A stretch of DNA of 6,221 nt from an uncultured archaeon (GCA_903825675.1 CAIKBN010000119.1:1-6221); one strand, 5' to 3'. Positions 1 through 5,523 are shown, counted from the stretch's first letter. Numbers and translations: made by a program. The notes: generated by a model not told the origin, from the letters alone.

Positions 1-258
1 TAGTTTTACCTTGTTTTCAATAATATCTGGCAATCTCTGAGCTATGTAATCACATAAAGACTCATTTTTTAATTCATTTAGCATGGATAGCTCCAGTTCA
101 AAGCTCTGACTGTCAAGAATATTTTTTTGCAGTTGATTTTGAATATCCACAACTCTTGATTCTGTTATATAAGAACCTAATATTACCCCTAGAATAAATA
201 TTAGGGTTGTTACTGAAAACACAATTACATATCTTTCTTTTTTTAATTTAATTACCAT
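1..258 (-). CDS. Small membrane protein with N-terminal anchor and coiled-coil-like region, C-terminus outside the window
   Basis: An open frame of 86 codons begins with ATG at 258 and reads leftward off the window edge without a stop. It starts with a lysine-rich cytoplasmic tail (MVIKLKKERY), then one hydrophobic segment at about residues 11-30. A polar stretch rich in Q, N, E, L and S follows (about 31-86) and could form a helix or coiled coil outside the membrane. I do not recognise a family. Its ATG overlaps the stop codon of the upstream glycosyltransferase gene in the string ATGGTAA. A strong SD, AGGAG (273-269), lies 10 nt upstream inside that gene, so the two are almost certainly translationally coupled. 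The protein may be an accessory or partner of the glycosyltransferase; that is inference from coupling alone. Confidence 0.8.
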   Translation of the reverse strand, partial: MVIKLKKERYVIVFSVTTLIFILGVILGSYITESRVVDIQNQLQKNILDSQSFELELSMLNELKNESLCDYIAQRLPDIIENKVKL

Positions 259-1457
259 TTCTTTTTCACTCCTATTATCTCATAGATAAACGCAGATGTC
301 CATATTACCCAGCTTATAAAAGGATATATAATTATATAAATTATATAGTCTAATTTGCTTATTTCTTCTCTGACTTTTAGCTGACTTAATTTTAGCATAA
401 TTAGGAATGCTACTAGAACGACTGCGATAAAGAAGGTGGTTGGTGTTATCATATTAAAGCTAGAAGTACTCAGGAAATAGCTGATATCAGGCCCTACCAT
501 AGATATATCAATTATGCGCTGAAACACTGTTAATAATATTTTATATATACCATATAATAACAATGGCGTAGTCACAGCAAGCAGCAAATATTGCAATGGC
601 AATATTAGAATGCCCAGTTCACCAAAACGCTTGTTGAAAAACATGTGCGAGTATTTACGGGTATTATATATGAAGCCTCTATACCATCGCATTCTCTGCC
701 TGAAAAGATCTCTGAAAGTCTCAGGCACAACAGTATAAGCAAAATGCTCTGTGCTATTCTCTATTTCATAGCCATTGTCTTTTAGGCGTAAACCAATCTC
801 TAGGTCTTCTGTTATATTATTTTCGTCAAAGCCGCCAAGCTTTTTGATAATAGATGTTTTATATATGGAAAAGCCTGGCGTGTAGTAGAGAGAATTCAAA
901 TAGCTCATCAGCCTTCTTGTAAATGATGAGAGTGCATACTCAACCTTCTGTATTTTCTCTATCATATTATTACTTTTTTCAGGCTTTAATACGATCGTCA
1001 CACAGGCAAAACGACCCCTGATATATGATACAATATTTTTTAATGTATTTTCTGATAGGCGTGTGTCTGAATCTATAAAGCCAAAAAGAGCTGTTCTCAC
1101 ATATCTTAATCCAACGTTAAGAGCAGAGGCCTTTCCACCATTCTCCTTCTTTATATATCTTATATTTTTATATCGCTTTAACAAATTTCTTACTATACTT
1201 CCTGTCTTATCTGTAGAGCCGTCATCTACAACCAATATTTTTAATTTTGTATAATCCTGGTTTTCTAGCGATCTTATACACTTCTCTATACTTTGCTCTG
1301 CATTGTACGCAGGGATTATTATAGACAAGGATGGGTATTTCTTAGGTGGTTTCGTCACACTTCTTTTAGAAAAAATAAAGGTCGTTACCCAGAATATAGA
1401 TACAAATAAACATACATAAGAGGCTAAGTAAAATAATACATCAATCGCTTCTATCAT
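252..1457 (-). CDS. Membrane-anchored family 2 glycosyltransferase (processive-type motifs)
   Basis: This 401-aa protein has one N-terminal membrane segment (about residues 6-29), a cytoplasmic GT-A catalytic domain (about 43-260) and three or so C-terminal membrane segments (about 283-310, 338-358, 371-395). Visible GT2 motifs are SIIIPAYNAE, the DD pair at 78-79 (VVDDGSTD), DSD at 129-131 for metal and nucleotide-sugar binding, TED at 216-218 with the probable catalytic Asp, and QRMRW at 254-258. The QxxRW motif and topology are those of cellulose, hyaluronan and poly-GlcNAc synthase-like enzymes. It probably transfers sugar from a nucleotide donor to a lipid or growing chain at the inner membrane face; substrate is unknown. 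I chose ATG at 1457 (SD AGGTG, 8 nt spacing). The frame stays open to 1505, but those 16 codons lie inside a repeat also found before truD. Its stop overlaps the next gene. Confidence 0.9.
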   Translation of the reverse strand: MIEAIDVLFYLASYVCLFVSIFWVTTFIFSKRSVTKPPKKYPSLSIIIPAYNAEQSIEKCIRSLENQDYTKLKILVVDDGSTDKTGSIVRNLLKRYKNIRYIKKENGGKASALNVGLRYVRTALFGFIDSDTRLSENTLKNIVSYIRGRFACVTIVLKPEKSNNMIEKIQKVEYALSSFTRRLMSYLNSLYYTPGFSIYKTSIIKKLGGFDENNITEDLEIGLRLKDNGYEIENSTEHFAYTVVPETFRDLFRQRMRWYRGFIYNTRKYSHMFFNKRFGELGILILPLQYLLLAVTTPLLLYGIYKILLTVFQRIIDISMVGPDISYFLSTSSFNMITPTTFFIAVVLVAFLIMLKLSQLKVREEISKLDYIIYIIIYPFISWVIWTSAFIYEIIGVKKKW

Positions 1458-1518
1458 TTTCAAAACACCTAATATATTTCGTATATTGTAGTTTCGAAAA
1501 GTCATCTTCGGATGACAT
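1441..1518 (-). CDS. Putative 25-aa leader peptide, copy 1 (upstream of glycosyltransferase)
   Basis: ATG at 1518 follows the sequence GGTGTTTTGAAA, which provides a weak SD (GGTG) 8 nt away. The frame runs 25 codons, beginning MSSEDDFSKL, to TGA at 1443-1441. Its first 22 codons lie in the 77-bp repeat; the last three and the stop lie outside it. It overlaps the glycosyltransferase start (ATG at 1457) in another frame. A second copy upstream of truD also has 25 codons, and the two nucleotide differences between copies are synonymous here (AAA/AAG Lys, AGG/AGA Arg) but non-synonymous in the alternative frame. Two substitutions are too few to prove coding, so this is a candidate only. If translated, it could couple or attenuate expression of the downstream gene. 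Confidence 0.3.
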   Translation of the reverse strand: MSSEDDFSKLQYTKYIRCFENDRSD

Positions 1519-1529
1519 TTTCAAAACAC
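1453..1529 (-). repeat. 77-bp leader repeat, copy 1
   Basis: This segment matches 2518-2594 at 75 of 77 positions, in the same orientation, 1065 bp apart. The differences are at 1468/2533 and 1477/2542. Read on the minus strand it begins and ends with the 14-mer GTGTTTTGAAAATG, with a 61-bp period. The second 14-mer supplies the ATG of the glycosyltransferase. Between them are two hairpins, GTCATC-CGAA-GATGAC (1516-1501) and AATATA-CGAAA-TATATT (1487-1471). It sits immediately after the hairpin that ends truD. It could be a duplicated promoter/leader cassette or a small dispersed element; I do not recognise it as a named family. Confidence 0.9.
1455..1468 (-). promoter_or_regulatory. 14-bp SD-plus-ATG module at the glycosyltransferase start
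   Basis: On the minus strand this reads GTGTTTTGAAAATG and is preceded by AG, giving AGGTG, 8 nt, ATG. AGGTG matches the archaeal anti-SD complement AGGAGGTGATC. The same 14-mer recurs at 1516-1529 and 2581-2594, and with one change at 2520-2533. In the truD copy the AGGTG becomes AGATG, which weakens the SD there. This site decides the glycosyltransferase start. Confidence 0.55.
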
Positions 1530-1539
1530 CGTTGAAAAT
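1517..1539 (-). repeat. Inverted repeat at the outer edge of leader repeat copy 1
   Basis: The perfect 8-bp arms ATTTTCAA (1517-1524) and TTGAAAAT (1532-1539) flank a 7-nt loop. The first arm belongs to the 14-mer at the repeat end; the second lies outside the repeat. A different inverted arm pairs with the same 14-mer beside copy 2. In RNA this would hide the initiation region of the putative leader peptide. Confidence 0.5.
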
Positions 1540-1540
1540 A

Positions 1541-1561
1541 GACGCATCTTTTAGATGCGTC
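1541..1561 (-). terminator. Hairpin terminator-like element after truD
   Basis: A perfect inverted repeat has arms GACGCATCT (1541-1549) and AGATGCGTC (1553-1561) around a 3-nt loop. On the minus strand it starts within the truD stop codon TGA (1562-1560) and is followed by TATTTTC. This resembles a hairpin plus short U-tract. Archaea mostly terminate at U-runs, so it may instead protect the 3' end or process the transcript between truD and the glycosyltransferase gene. Confidence 0.5.
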
Positions 1562-2501
1562 AGTTCGCGTTACGAATCTCATTTTTGCATATCTCTTTAA
1601 GCAATACCGTGGCATAGCTTCCTTTGGGCAAGATAAATGAAAGCTTTATATCATTGCCTTCTACGCTAAAACTAATATCTTCTATATCGATAAAAAGTTT
1701 TCTTGTACCGCCTTTACACGATATCTTCATTCCAGGTACTTTGAAGGGCTTAAGCTTTACTAAACTAAAAGACGGCTTATTGTTTTTAGCTACGTAACTG
1801 TTCAGGGTTTCATTAAATATCCAGCTCTGATAGGAATTTATTAAGAATTTGAGCAGTTTTTTTGGCACTGCTTCTATTTTTTTGTATTTATGTCTATAAT
1901 TGGCGTTAATCAATGCTAAGGCAAAAGCAAATTCTCCTTTAACCAAGTGTTTGCCAATTATATGATTATTTCTGTTGCTTCCGAATCTTTGCATGCCAAA
2001 ATAGTTGGGCATGCCACGGCTTTTTATTTCTTCTATTATTTTATCAAGGTTTTCTACATTTTTGCAATTATGCAGGGTAATATTAAATTCATTGCCGATA
2101 AGTTCCCCTGGTGACAGAAATTTATTAGTCTTTTGAATGAAGGATATTTCTAAATCTTTTTCCTTTATCGGTTTTTGCATACCTTTTATGGTTATATACT
2201 GATAGGTGACTGCAAACCTATCTTTCAGACCAGCATAGCCAATTTCGTTTTCTGATATTTTCAGGCTTTTGGATATCTTTTTTATTGTCTCAAGAGTTGT
2301 AAGCCCCCTTTTCTTTAGCAAAAAGAGAGAATATGGGCCTTCTATCTGCTTCATGCCTTTAATTGTTCTCTCATATTTTCTCAAGAATTTAGGCGATATG
2401 ATCTCACGGACAATAAAATCTTCCGGCACATTAATTTTTCCAGCTATGCCAGGCGTTTTGGTCCAGTATCTGTATTTTATTTTCATGCTATGTTTTTTCA
2501 T
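1560..2501 (-). CDS. truD: tRNA pseudouridine synthase TruD, compact form
   Basis: TruD converts uridine 13 of tRNAs to pseudouridine. From ATG 2501 the protein has 313 aa. Visible motifs are KTPGIAG and PEDFIVREI (residues 15-34), the catalytic loop GLKDRFAVTYQ (91-101) with probable catalytic Asp94, NYFGMQRFG (166-174), SYQSWIFN (223-230) and the C-terminal LPKGSYATVLLKE (291-303). Between FNETL and GGTRKL, where homologues carry most of the TRUD insertion domain, only about 35 residues remain, and the helical stretch after GKHLVKGEF is also short. Archaeal TruD proteins are often near 400 aa, so this one is minimal but keeps the catalytic motifs. I prefer ATG 2501 because GTGATCC (2509-2503), matching the 3' end of the SD consensus, precedes it. 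ATG 2522 (320 aa), inside the 77-bp repeat, is the main alternative; ATG 2486 is also possible. Confidence 0.93.
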   Translation of the reverse strand: MKKHSMKIKYRYWTKTPGIAGKINVPEDFIVREIISPKFLRKYERTIKGMKQIEGPYSLFLLKKRGLTTLETIKKISKSLKISENEIGYAGLKDRFAVTYQYITIKGMQKPIKEKDLEISFIQKTNKFLSPGELIGNEFNITLHNCKNVENLDKIIEEIKSRGMPNYFGMQRFGSNRNNHIIGKHLVKGEFAFALALINANYRHKYKKIEAVPKKLLKFLINSYQSWIFNETLNSYVAKNNKPSFSLVKLKPFKVPGMKISCKGGTRKLFIDIEDISFSVEGNDIKLSFILPKGSYATVLLKEICKNEIRNAN

Positions 2502-2505
2502 AGGA

Positions 2506-2583
2506 TCACGAGAATAAATCATTTTCAAAACATCTAATATACTTCGTATATTGTAGTTTCGAAAAGTCATCTTCGGATGACAT
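2506..2583 (-). CDS. Putative 25-aa leader peptide, copy 2 (upstream of truD)
   Basis: This is the second copy of the 25-codon frame, from ATG 2583 to TGA 2508-2506. The first 22 residues are identical to copy 1; the last three differ (LFS instead of RSD). The stop falls at the same codon although it is encoded outside the repeat. The TGA lies inside GTGATCC, the SD-like sequence just before truD ATG 2501, an arrangement that would suit termination followed by reinitiation on truD. There is no database or expression support available here, so it remains a candidate. Confidence 0.3.
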   Translation of the reverse strand: MSSEDDFSKLQYTKYIRCFENDLFS

Positions 2584-2594
2584 TTTCAAAACAC
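2518..2594 (-). repeat. 77-bp leader repeat, copy 2
   Basis: This is the partner of 1453-1529, in direct orientation, located between pth2 and truD. The hairpins are GTCATC/GATGAC at 2566-2581 and AATATA/TATATT at 2536-2552. The change at 2542 makes a seventh base pair (C2542-G2546) in the second hairpin. The change at 2533 turns the SD-like AGGTG of copy 1 into AGATG. It follows directly after the hairpin region 3' of pth2, just as copy 1 follows the hairpin 3' of truD. Confidence 0.9.
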
Positions 2595-2615
2595 TTTATC
2601 AACTACTGTTTTGAA
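2585..2615 (-). repeat. Inverted repeat at the outer edge of leader repeat copy 2
   Basis: The perfect 9-bp arms TTCAAAACA (2585-2593) and TGTTTTGAA (2607-2615) enclose a 13-nt loop. The first arm is part of the repeat's terminal 14-mer and the second is outside the repeat. The arm position and loop length differ from copy 1, so this is an independent structure around the same sequence. Confidence 0.5.
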
Positions 2616-2616
2616 T

Positions 2617-2647
2617 TGAGATGCTTCATAAAATATATGGAATCTCA
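2617..2647 (-). terminator. Imperfect hairpin at the pth2 stop codon
   Basis: TGAGAT (2617-2622) and TTCATA (2625-2630) pair with TATGGA (2636-2641) and ATCTCA (2642-2647), giving 12 pairs with one wobble and a 2-nt bulge. The pth2 stop TGA (2647-2645) is the first triplet of the stem on the minus strand, the same placement as at truD. No clear U-tract follows, so termination is uncertain; 3'-end processing or stabilisation is equally possible. Confidence 0.35.
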
Positions 2648-2986
2648 TTTCAGCAGCGGCAGCGAGCCTGTTACCTTGTTTATTTTTTCTTCCTTATCAG
2701 GACCTATTCCCAGGGCGGTTATGCTGCCGGCTGAAAGCTCTGTCATGCCTGCGTCTATTATAAGGGCAAAGGGAATCCCGAGCTTTTTGCATTTTTCTCT
2801 AAGCTGCAGCAATTGTTTCATATCAGCGCTTAATACAACCTTTTTCTGGCCTTCTTTTTCCCATGCACCCAGCATTTTTTTGGTGCACTTGCCAACTGAA
2901 GAAAGCGATGCATGAGCTGCCTGAGCAGCTGTCTTGCCTTTGCTCATTTTCAGGTCGGATCTTATAACAATGACTTGTTTGTACAT
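2645..2986 (-). CDS. pth2: Peptidyl-tRNA hydrolase, Pth2 family
   Basis: Pth2 releases tRNA from peptidyl-tRNA that has dropped off the ribosome and is the usual archaeal and eukaryotic type. The 113-aa length is normal for archaeal members. Family motifs run through the whole protein: an N-terminal strand VIVIRSDLKMSKGK, the helix GKTAAQAAHA (residues 17-26) with conserved Lys18 and His25, the DAGMTE segment (78-83) with conserved Asp78, and the C-terminal ALGIGPDKEE...KVTG (91-107). The start at ATG 2986 fits the family N-terminus (MYKQVIVIR). There is no SD; a TATA-like box about 31 nt upstream suggests a leaderless or very short-leader mRNA independent of the DUF63 gene. It lies next to truD, another tRNA enzyme, but the repeat between them leaves co-transcription open. 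Confidence 0.96.
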   Translation of the reverse strand: MYKQVIVIRSDLKMSKGKTAAQAAHASLSSVGKCTKKMLGAWEKEGQKKVVLSADMKQLLQLREKCKKLGIPFALIIDAGMTELSAGSITALGIGPDKEEKINKVTGSLPLLK

Positions 2987-3009
2987 AATAAGTATAATTA
3001 ATTGATTGG

Positions 3010-3017
3010 ATTTAAAT
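3010..3017 (-). promoter_or_regulatory. TATA-like box of pth2
   Basis: The 36-bp gap between the DUF63 gene and pth2 holds ATTTAAAT about 31 nt upstream of the pth2 ATG, with A/T-rich sequence and no SD between. This is the spacing expected for an archaeal promoter giving a leaderless or nearly leaderless transcript. It is a sequence resemblance only. Confidence 0.45.
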
Positions 3018-3022
3018 GCTGT

Positions 3023-3823
3023 TTAAGTCAGCATGCTGAGGCTAAGCAGGTCTCTTACGCCAAGTGCAAGACCAAGTATAAGGATAGCGATTTTTAGCCA
3101 GATTACGAATTCTTTGTCCTTGATATTATTGTCTATTAGATATAGAATCGGCCATACTACTGCTATTTTAAGCGGAAACATTATCCACGAGCCGAAGATA
3201 GGGAATAAGAGGCTAGGGACTACGTGCTGCTCATGATAAGAAAAAAAGGTAGTTGCAACAAAGGTGGAAGATGCATCCAGCAGGTGCGAGAGCAATATAA
3301 AATAGTTCAATCTGTTCAGGTATTTCGTGAAATATAGGGTAACTGGCAGGAATATAATGGCCCACATTAGTATAAGCCCTGCTACCATGAAGAAGCCTGT
3401 TAAGTTCACTATGCCTATCAGCAAAACTTGAATTATATTATAGAGCAGAATAGCAGAGCCGATTGTTATCATGAACTGCCAGTATGGCCTTTTTATATAT
3501 TTTTCTGCTAAAACCGAGAAAAGCAGGGATGACAAGGCTATGAAGAAGAGCGTTATATAAATAACAGGCGAAACAAAAAAGTAGCTCTGATAGAACTCAG
3601 CGTCCTCGAGGCTTCTCATAACACCGCCGAGTATTATGAAAGGCAAGAGGGATAACATAAAATTAGCATCTATTTTAATTTTGAGTTTTTTGAGGATGTA
3701 CTTGTAAACAAGAAGAACAGCAATTACAAAAAATATTGCATAGGCTATGGTTCCTGGCAGCGTATAATAATGGCCCATTGGAATTAAGAAATACCTGTTG
3801 ATAAAGTCGCTAATAAAGTCCAT
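3023..3823 (-). CDS. DUF63 family integral membrane protein
   Basis: This 266-aa polytopic protein has about seven hydrophobic segments. It matches the archaeal DUF63 family by order and content of conserved blocks: PFIILGGVMRSLEDA (residues 61-75), HLLDASSTFVA (180-190), EQHVVP (198-203) and the C-terminal GLALGVRDLLS (251-261). The charged residues R70, E73, D74, H180, D183, E198, H200, R257 and D258 lie in or next to membrane segments and look like a buried polar or catalytic/metal site. Function is unknown. It starts 1 nt after the CDP-alcohol phosphotransferase stop, with AAGG (3834-3831) 7 nt upstream inside that gene, so both are made from one mRNA. The context with ino1 suggests a role in lipid or head-group metabolism, which is inference. 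Confidence 0.88.
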   Translation of the reverse strand: MDFISDFINRYFLIPMGHYYTLPGTIAYAIFFVIAVLLVYKYILKKLKIKIDANFMLSLLPFIILGGVMRSLEDAEFYQSYFFVSPVIYITLFFIALSSLLFSVLAEKYIKRPYWQFMITIGSAILLYNIIQVLLIGIVNLTGFFMVAGLILMWAIIFLPVTLYFTKYLNRLNYFILLSHLLDASSTFVATTFFSYHEQHVVPSLLFPIFGSWIMFPLKIAVVWPILYLIDNNIKDKEFVIWLKIAILILGLALGVRDLLSLSMLT

Positions 3824-3824
3824 A

Positions 3825-4415
3825 TTATGACCTTAGTGCAATAAAAATTCTATGGAGCGCAGTTAAATTAGATAAAATAGCAAGTATGATTATTACATAA
3901 GTAAGATATATGGTGCCAAAAGAGGCAAGCACAATCCCTATAACAAGAACTATCATCCGCTCTGCCCTTTCCATTAGACCGCCTTTTAGTTCGGTTTTAA
4001 CTAACTCTTTCTCCTTGGCTGCAGCTTTTCCATAGGTAGTCATCATGCTGCCGAATAAGTAAAGGAAAAGCCAGAAGGGTATAGGAAGTAGGAATGACGG
4101 GAGACTGATAAACAATAAACCAAGTATTATAATAGATTCTACATACCTGTCCATGATAGTGTCAAGATAGGCACCCTTTTTTGTTACAGCGCCTATGACT
4201 CTTGCAACAGAGCCGTCTATCAGATCAAAAAAAGCTGCAATTATTATGAACAATGCAGCTATTAGAAAGGCTTGGTTTATAAGAAAATACAATGCAATTA
4301 GGATCGGTATAATCGTCAGTAATGTCCATTGGTTTGGAGATAAATGGAACTTACTGAACACTATGCCGATTTTTATGCTAAGATTATTGAAGCGCTTGCG
4401 CGCAGAATATAACAT
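3825..4415 (-). CDS. CDP-alcohol phosphotransferase, probable archaetidylinositol phosphate synthase
   Basis: This 196-aa integral membrane enzyme has the full CDP-alcohol phosphotransferase signature: D64-xx-D67-G68-xx-A71-R72, eight residues, G81-xxx-D85-xxx-D89 (DLIDGSVAR ... GAYLDTIMD). The four Asp residues bind metal and activate the acceptor hydroxyl. About six hydrophobic helices follow the usual pattern, and SPNQWTLL near the N-terminus and GGLMERAERM (145-154) resemble archaetidylinositol/phosphatidylinositol phosphate synthases. The inferred reaction is CDP-archaeol plus inositol 1-phosphate to archaetidylinositol phosphate plus CMP, supported by ino1 directly upstream. Other acceptors, such as serine or glycerol phosphate, cannot be excluded. 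I chose ATG 4415, which has AAAGG overlapping the ino1 stop 10 nt upstream. ATG 4442 would overlap ino1 by 20 bp, lacks an SD and adds nine atypical residues. Confidence 0.9.
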   Translation of the reverse strand: MLYSARKRFNNLSIKIGIVFSKFHLSPNQWTLLTIIPILIALYFLINQAFLIAALFIIIAAFFDLIDGSVARVIGAVTKKGAYLDTIMDRYVESIIILGLLFISLPSFLLPIPFWLFLYLFGSMMTTYGKAAAKEKELVKTELKGGLMERAERMIVLVIGIVLASFGTIYLTYVIIILAILSNLTALHRIFIALRS

Positions 4416-4422
4416 GCTAATA

Positions 4423-5520
4423 TTACCTTTCTCTACTACCATTTATAAACTCTTCCACCATCTGCCTTGCCACGTAATCAGGAAACTGCTGTGGCGGGCT
4501 TTTCATGGTATAAGATGATATGGATGTTAAGGGTCCGGATATTTTGCGGTCTAATGCAAGCTTGCAGCAACGGATGGCATCGATTGCAACGCCAGCTGAA
4601 TTTGGCGAGTCTTCTACTTCCAGGCGGGCTTCTATATGCACAGGCACATTGCCGAACTTCCTTCCTTCTATTCGCAGGAAGCAGAGCTTTTTGTCATTAA
4701 GCCATGGAACATAATCGCTTGGGCCTATATGCACGTTTCTAGGTTCAAGCGGCTCTGGCAGTATTGATTGCACTGCCTGGGTCTTGCTTATCTTTTTTGA
4801 TTTAAGCCGCTCGCGAGATAGCATGTTAAGGAAATCTGTGTTGCCGCCGCAGTTAAGCTGATAGGTCCTATCTATCTTAACGCCGCGCTCTGCGAACAAC
4901 CTTGCCAGGGTGCGGTGAACTATAGTTGCTCCAAGCTGCGATTTAACATCATCTCCTATAACTGGCAGGCCTTTTTCGCTAAACTGCTTTTGCCATTCAT
5001 GTCTTGATGCAATGAAAACTGGCATGCAGTTGATAAGCGCGACTCCTGCAGAAAGGCAGCATTCTGCATAATACTTGACTGCTTCCTCGCTTCCTACAGG
5101 CAGGTAATTCAAAAGCATGTCTGGCTTTGCTGCTTTTAATGCTTTGGTCACATCAACAGGCTCAGAGGTATCGACTACAAAGGTATAATCTTCAGGATAA
5201 TCTTTCATATGAGAGGCAACACCATCCAACACAGGCGCTTTCTGCACAACAACGCCGAGCTTAGGCACATCGCAGAATTTTATGGTGCAATTCGGCCTTG
5301 CAAAGATAGCTTCGCTTAAGTCTTTGCCGACTTTTCTCTTGTCAATATCAAAAGCAGCAACTACCTCTATGTCTGATATTTTATAACCGCCGAGTACATT
5401 GTGCATTAGTCCTGGTACAGGTTCATTATTATTATCAATACTCTTGTAATAATACAGACCCTGTATAAGAGAGGAGGCGCAGTTGCCTACGCCTGCTATT
5501 GCTATTCTTATCTTTGACAT
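4423..5520 (-). CDS. ino1: myo-Inositol-1-phosphate synthase
   Basis: Ino1 is a cytoplasmic NAD-dependent isomerase that turns D-glucose 6-phosphate into 1L-myo-inositol 1-phosphate. At 365 aa this is the short form typical of archaea and actinobacteria, not the ~500-aa eukaryotic form. Visible features are the Rossmann nucleotide loop [12 protein letters not shown] (residues 10-21), NYLPVGS (138-144), the active-site block [15 protein letters not shown] (189-203) with K193, [11 protein letters not shown] (223-233) and [11 protein letters not shown] (305-315). The start at ATG 5520 gives a family-like N-terminus ([10 protein letters not shown]) and has an SD, AGGTG (5532-5528), 7 nt upstream. 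It heads the block with the phosphotransferase that probably uses its product. A palindrome covers the SD, so translation initiation or transcription here may be under control of the divergent PadR-like regulator. Confidence 0.96.
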   Translation of the reverse strand: MSKIRIAIAGVGNCASSLIQGLYYYKSIDNNNEPVPGLMHNVLGGYKISDIEVVAAFDIDKRKVGKDLSEAIFARPNCTIKFCDVPKLGVVVQKAPVLDGVASHMKDYPEDYTFVVDTSEPVDVTKALKAAKPDMLLNYLPVGSEEAVKYYAECCLSAGVALINCMPVFIASRHEWQKQFSEKGLPVIGDDVKSQLGATIVHRTLARLFAERGVKIDRTYQLNCGGNTDFLNMLSRERLKSKKISKTQAVQSILPEPLEPRNVHIGPSDYVPWLNDKKLCFLRIEGRKFGNVPVHIEARLEVEDSPNSAGVAIDAIRCCKLALDRKISGPLTSISSYTMKSPPQQFPDYVARQMVEEFINGSRER

Positions 5521-5523
5521 ACT

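Noticed and set aside
1471..1487. AATATA in the repeat as a leaderless promoter for the glycosyltransferase and truD
   Set aside because: It lies 30 nt before ATG 1457 and 2522, a fitting distance, but it is also a hairpin arm and the glycosyltransferase has an SD that implies a leader, so I do not annotate it as a promoter.
1471..1516. Box C/D or other known small RNA in the repeat
   Set aside because: GATGAC resembles part of a C box, but there is no matching D box and guide arrangement; hairpins alone do not support a call.
1453..2594. CRISPR array
   Set aside because: The 14-mers recur with a 61-bp period, but only twice per locus, the intervening sequence is the same in both loci, and no cas gene is present.
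1453..2594. Insertion sequence or MITE
   Set aside because: No transposase, no clear terminal inverted repeats common to both copies and no target-site duplication can be seen; mobility remains only a possibility.
2577..2915. Plus-strand open frame opposite pth2
   Set aside because: It lies antisense to a clear Pth2 and has no recognisable family; the minus-strand protein explains the sequence.
3028..3039. Palindrome TCAGCATGCTGA at the end of the DUF63 gene
   Set aside because: It is within coding sequence, short, and has no U-tract or partner site.
4416..4442. ATG 4442 as phosphotransferase start
   Set aside because: It overlaps ino1 by 20 bp, lacks an SD and adds nine residues not expected in the family; ATG 4415 has AAAGG at 10 nt.
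4195..4714. Plus-strand open frames opposite the phosphotransferase and ino1
   Set aside because: They are antisense to two complete family matches on the minus strand and carry no domain signature.
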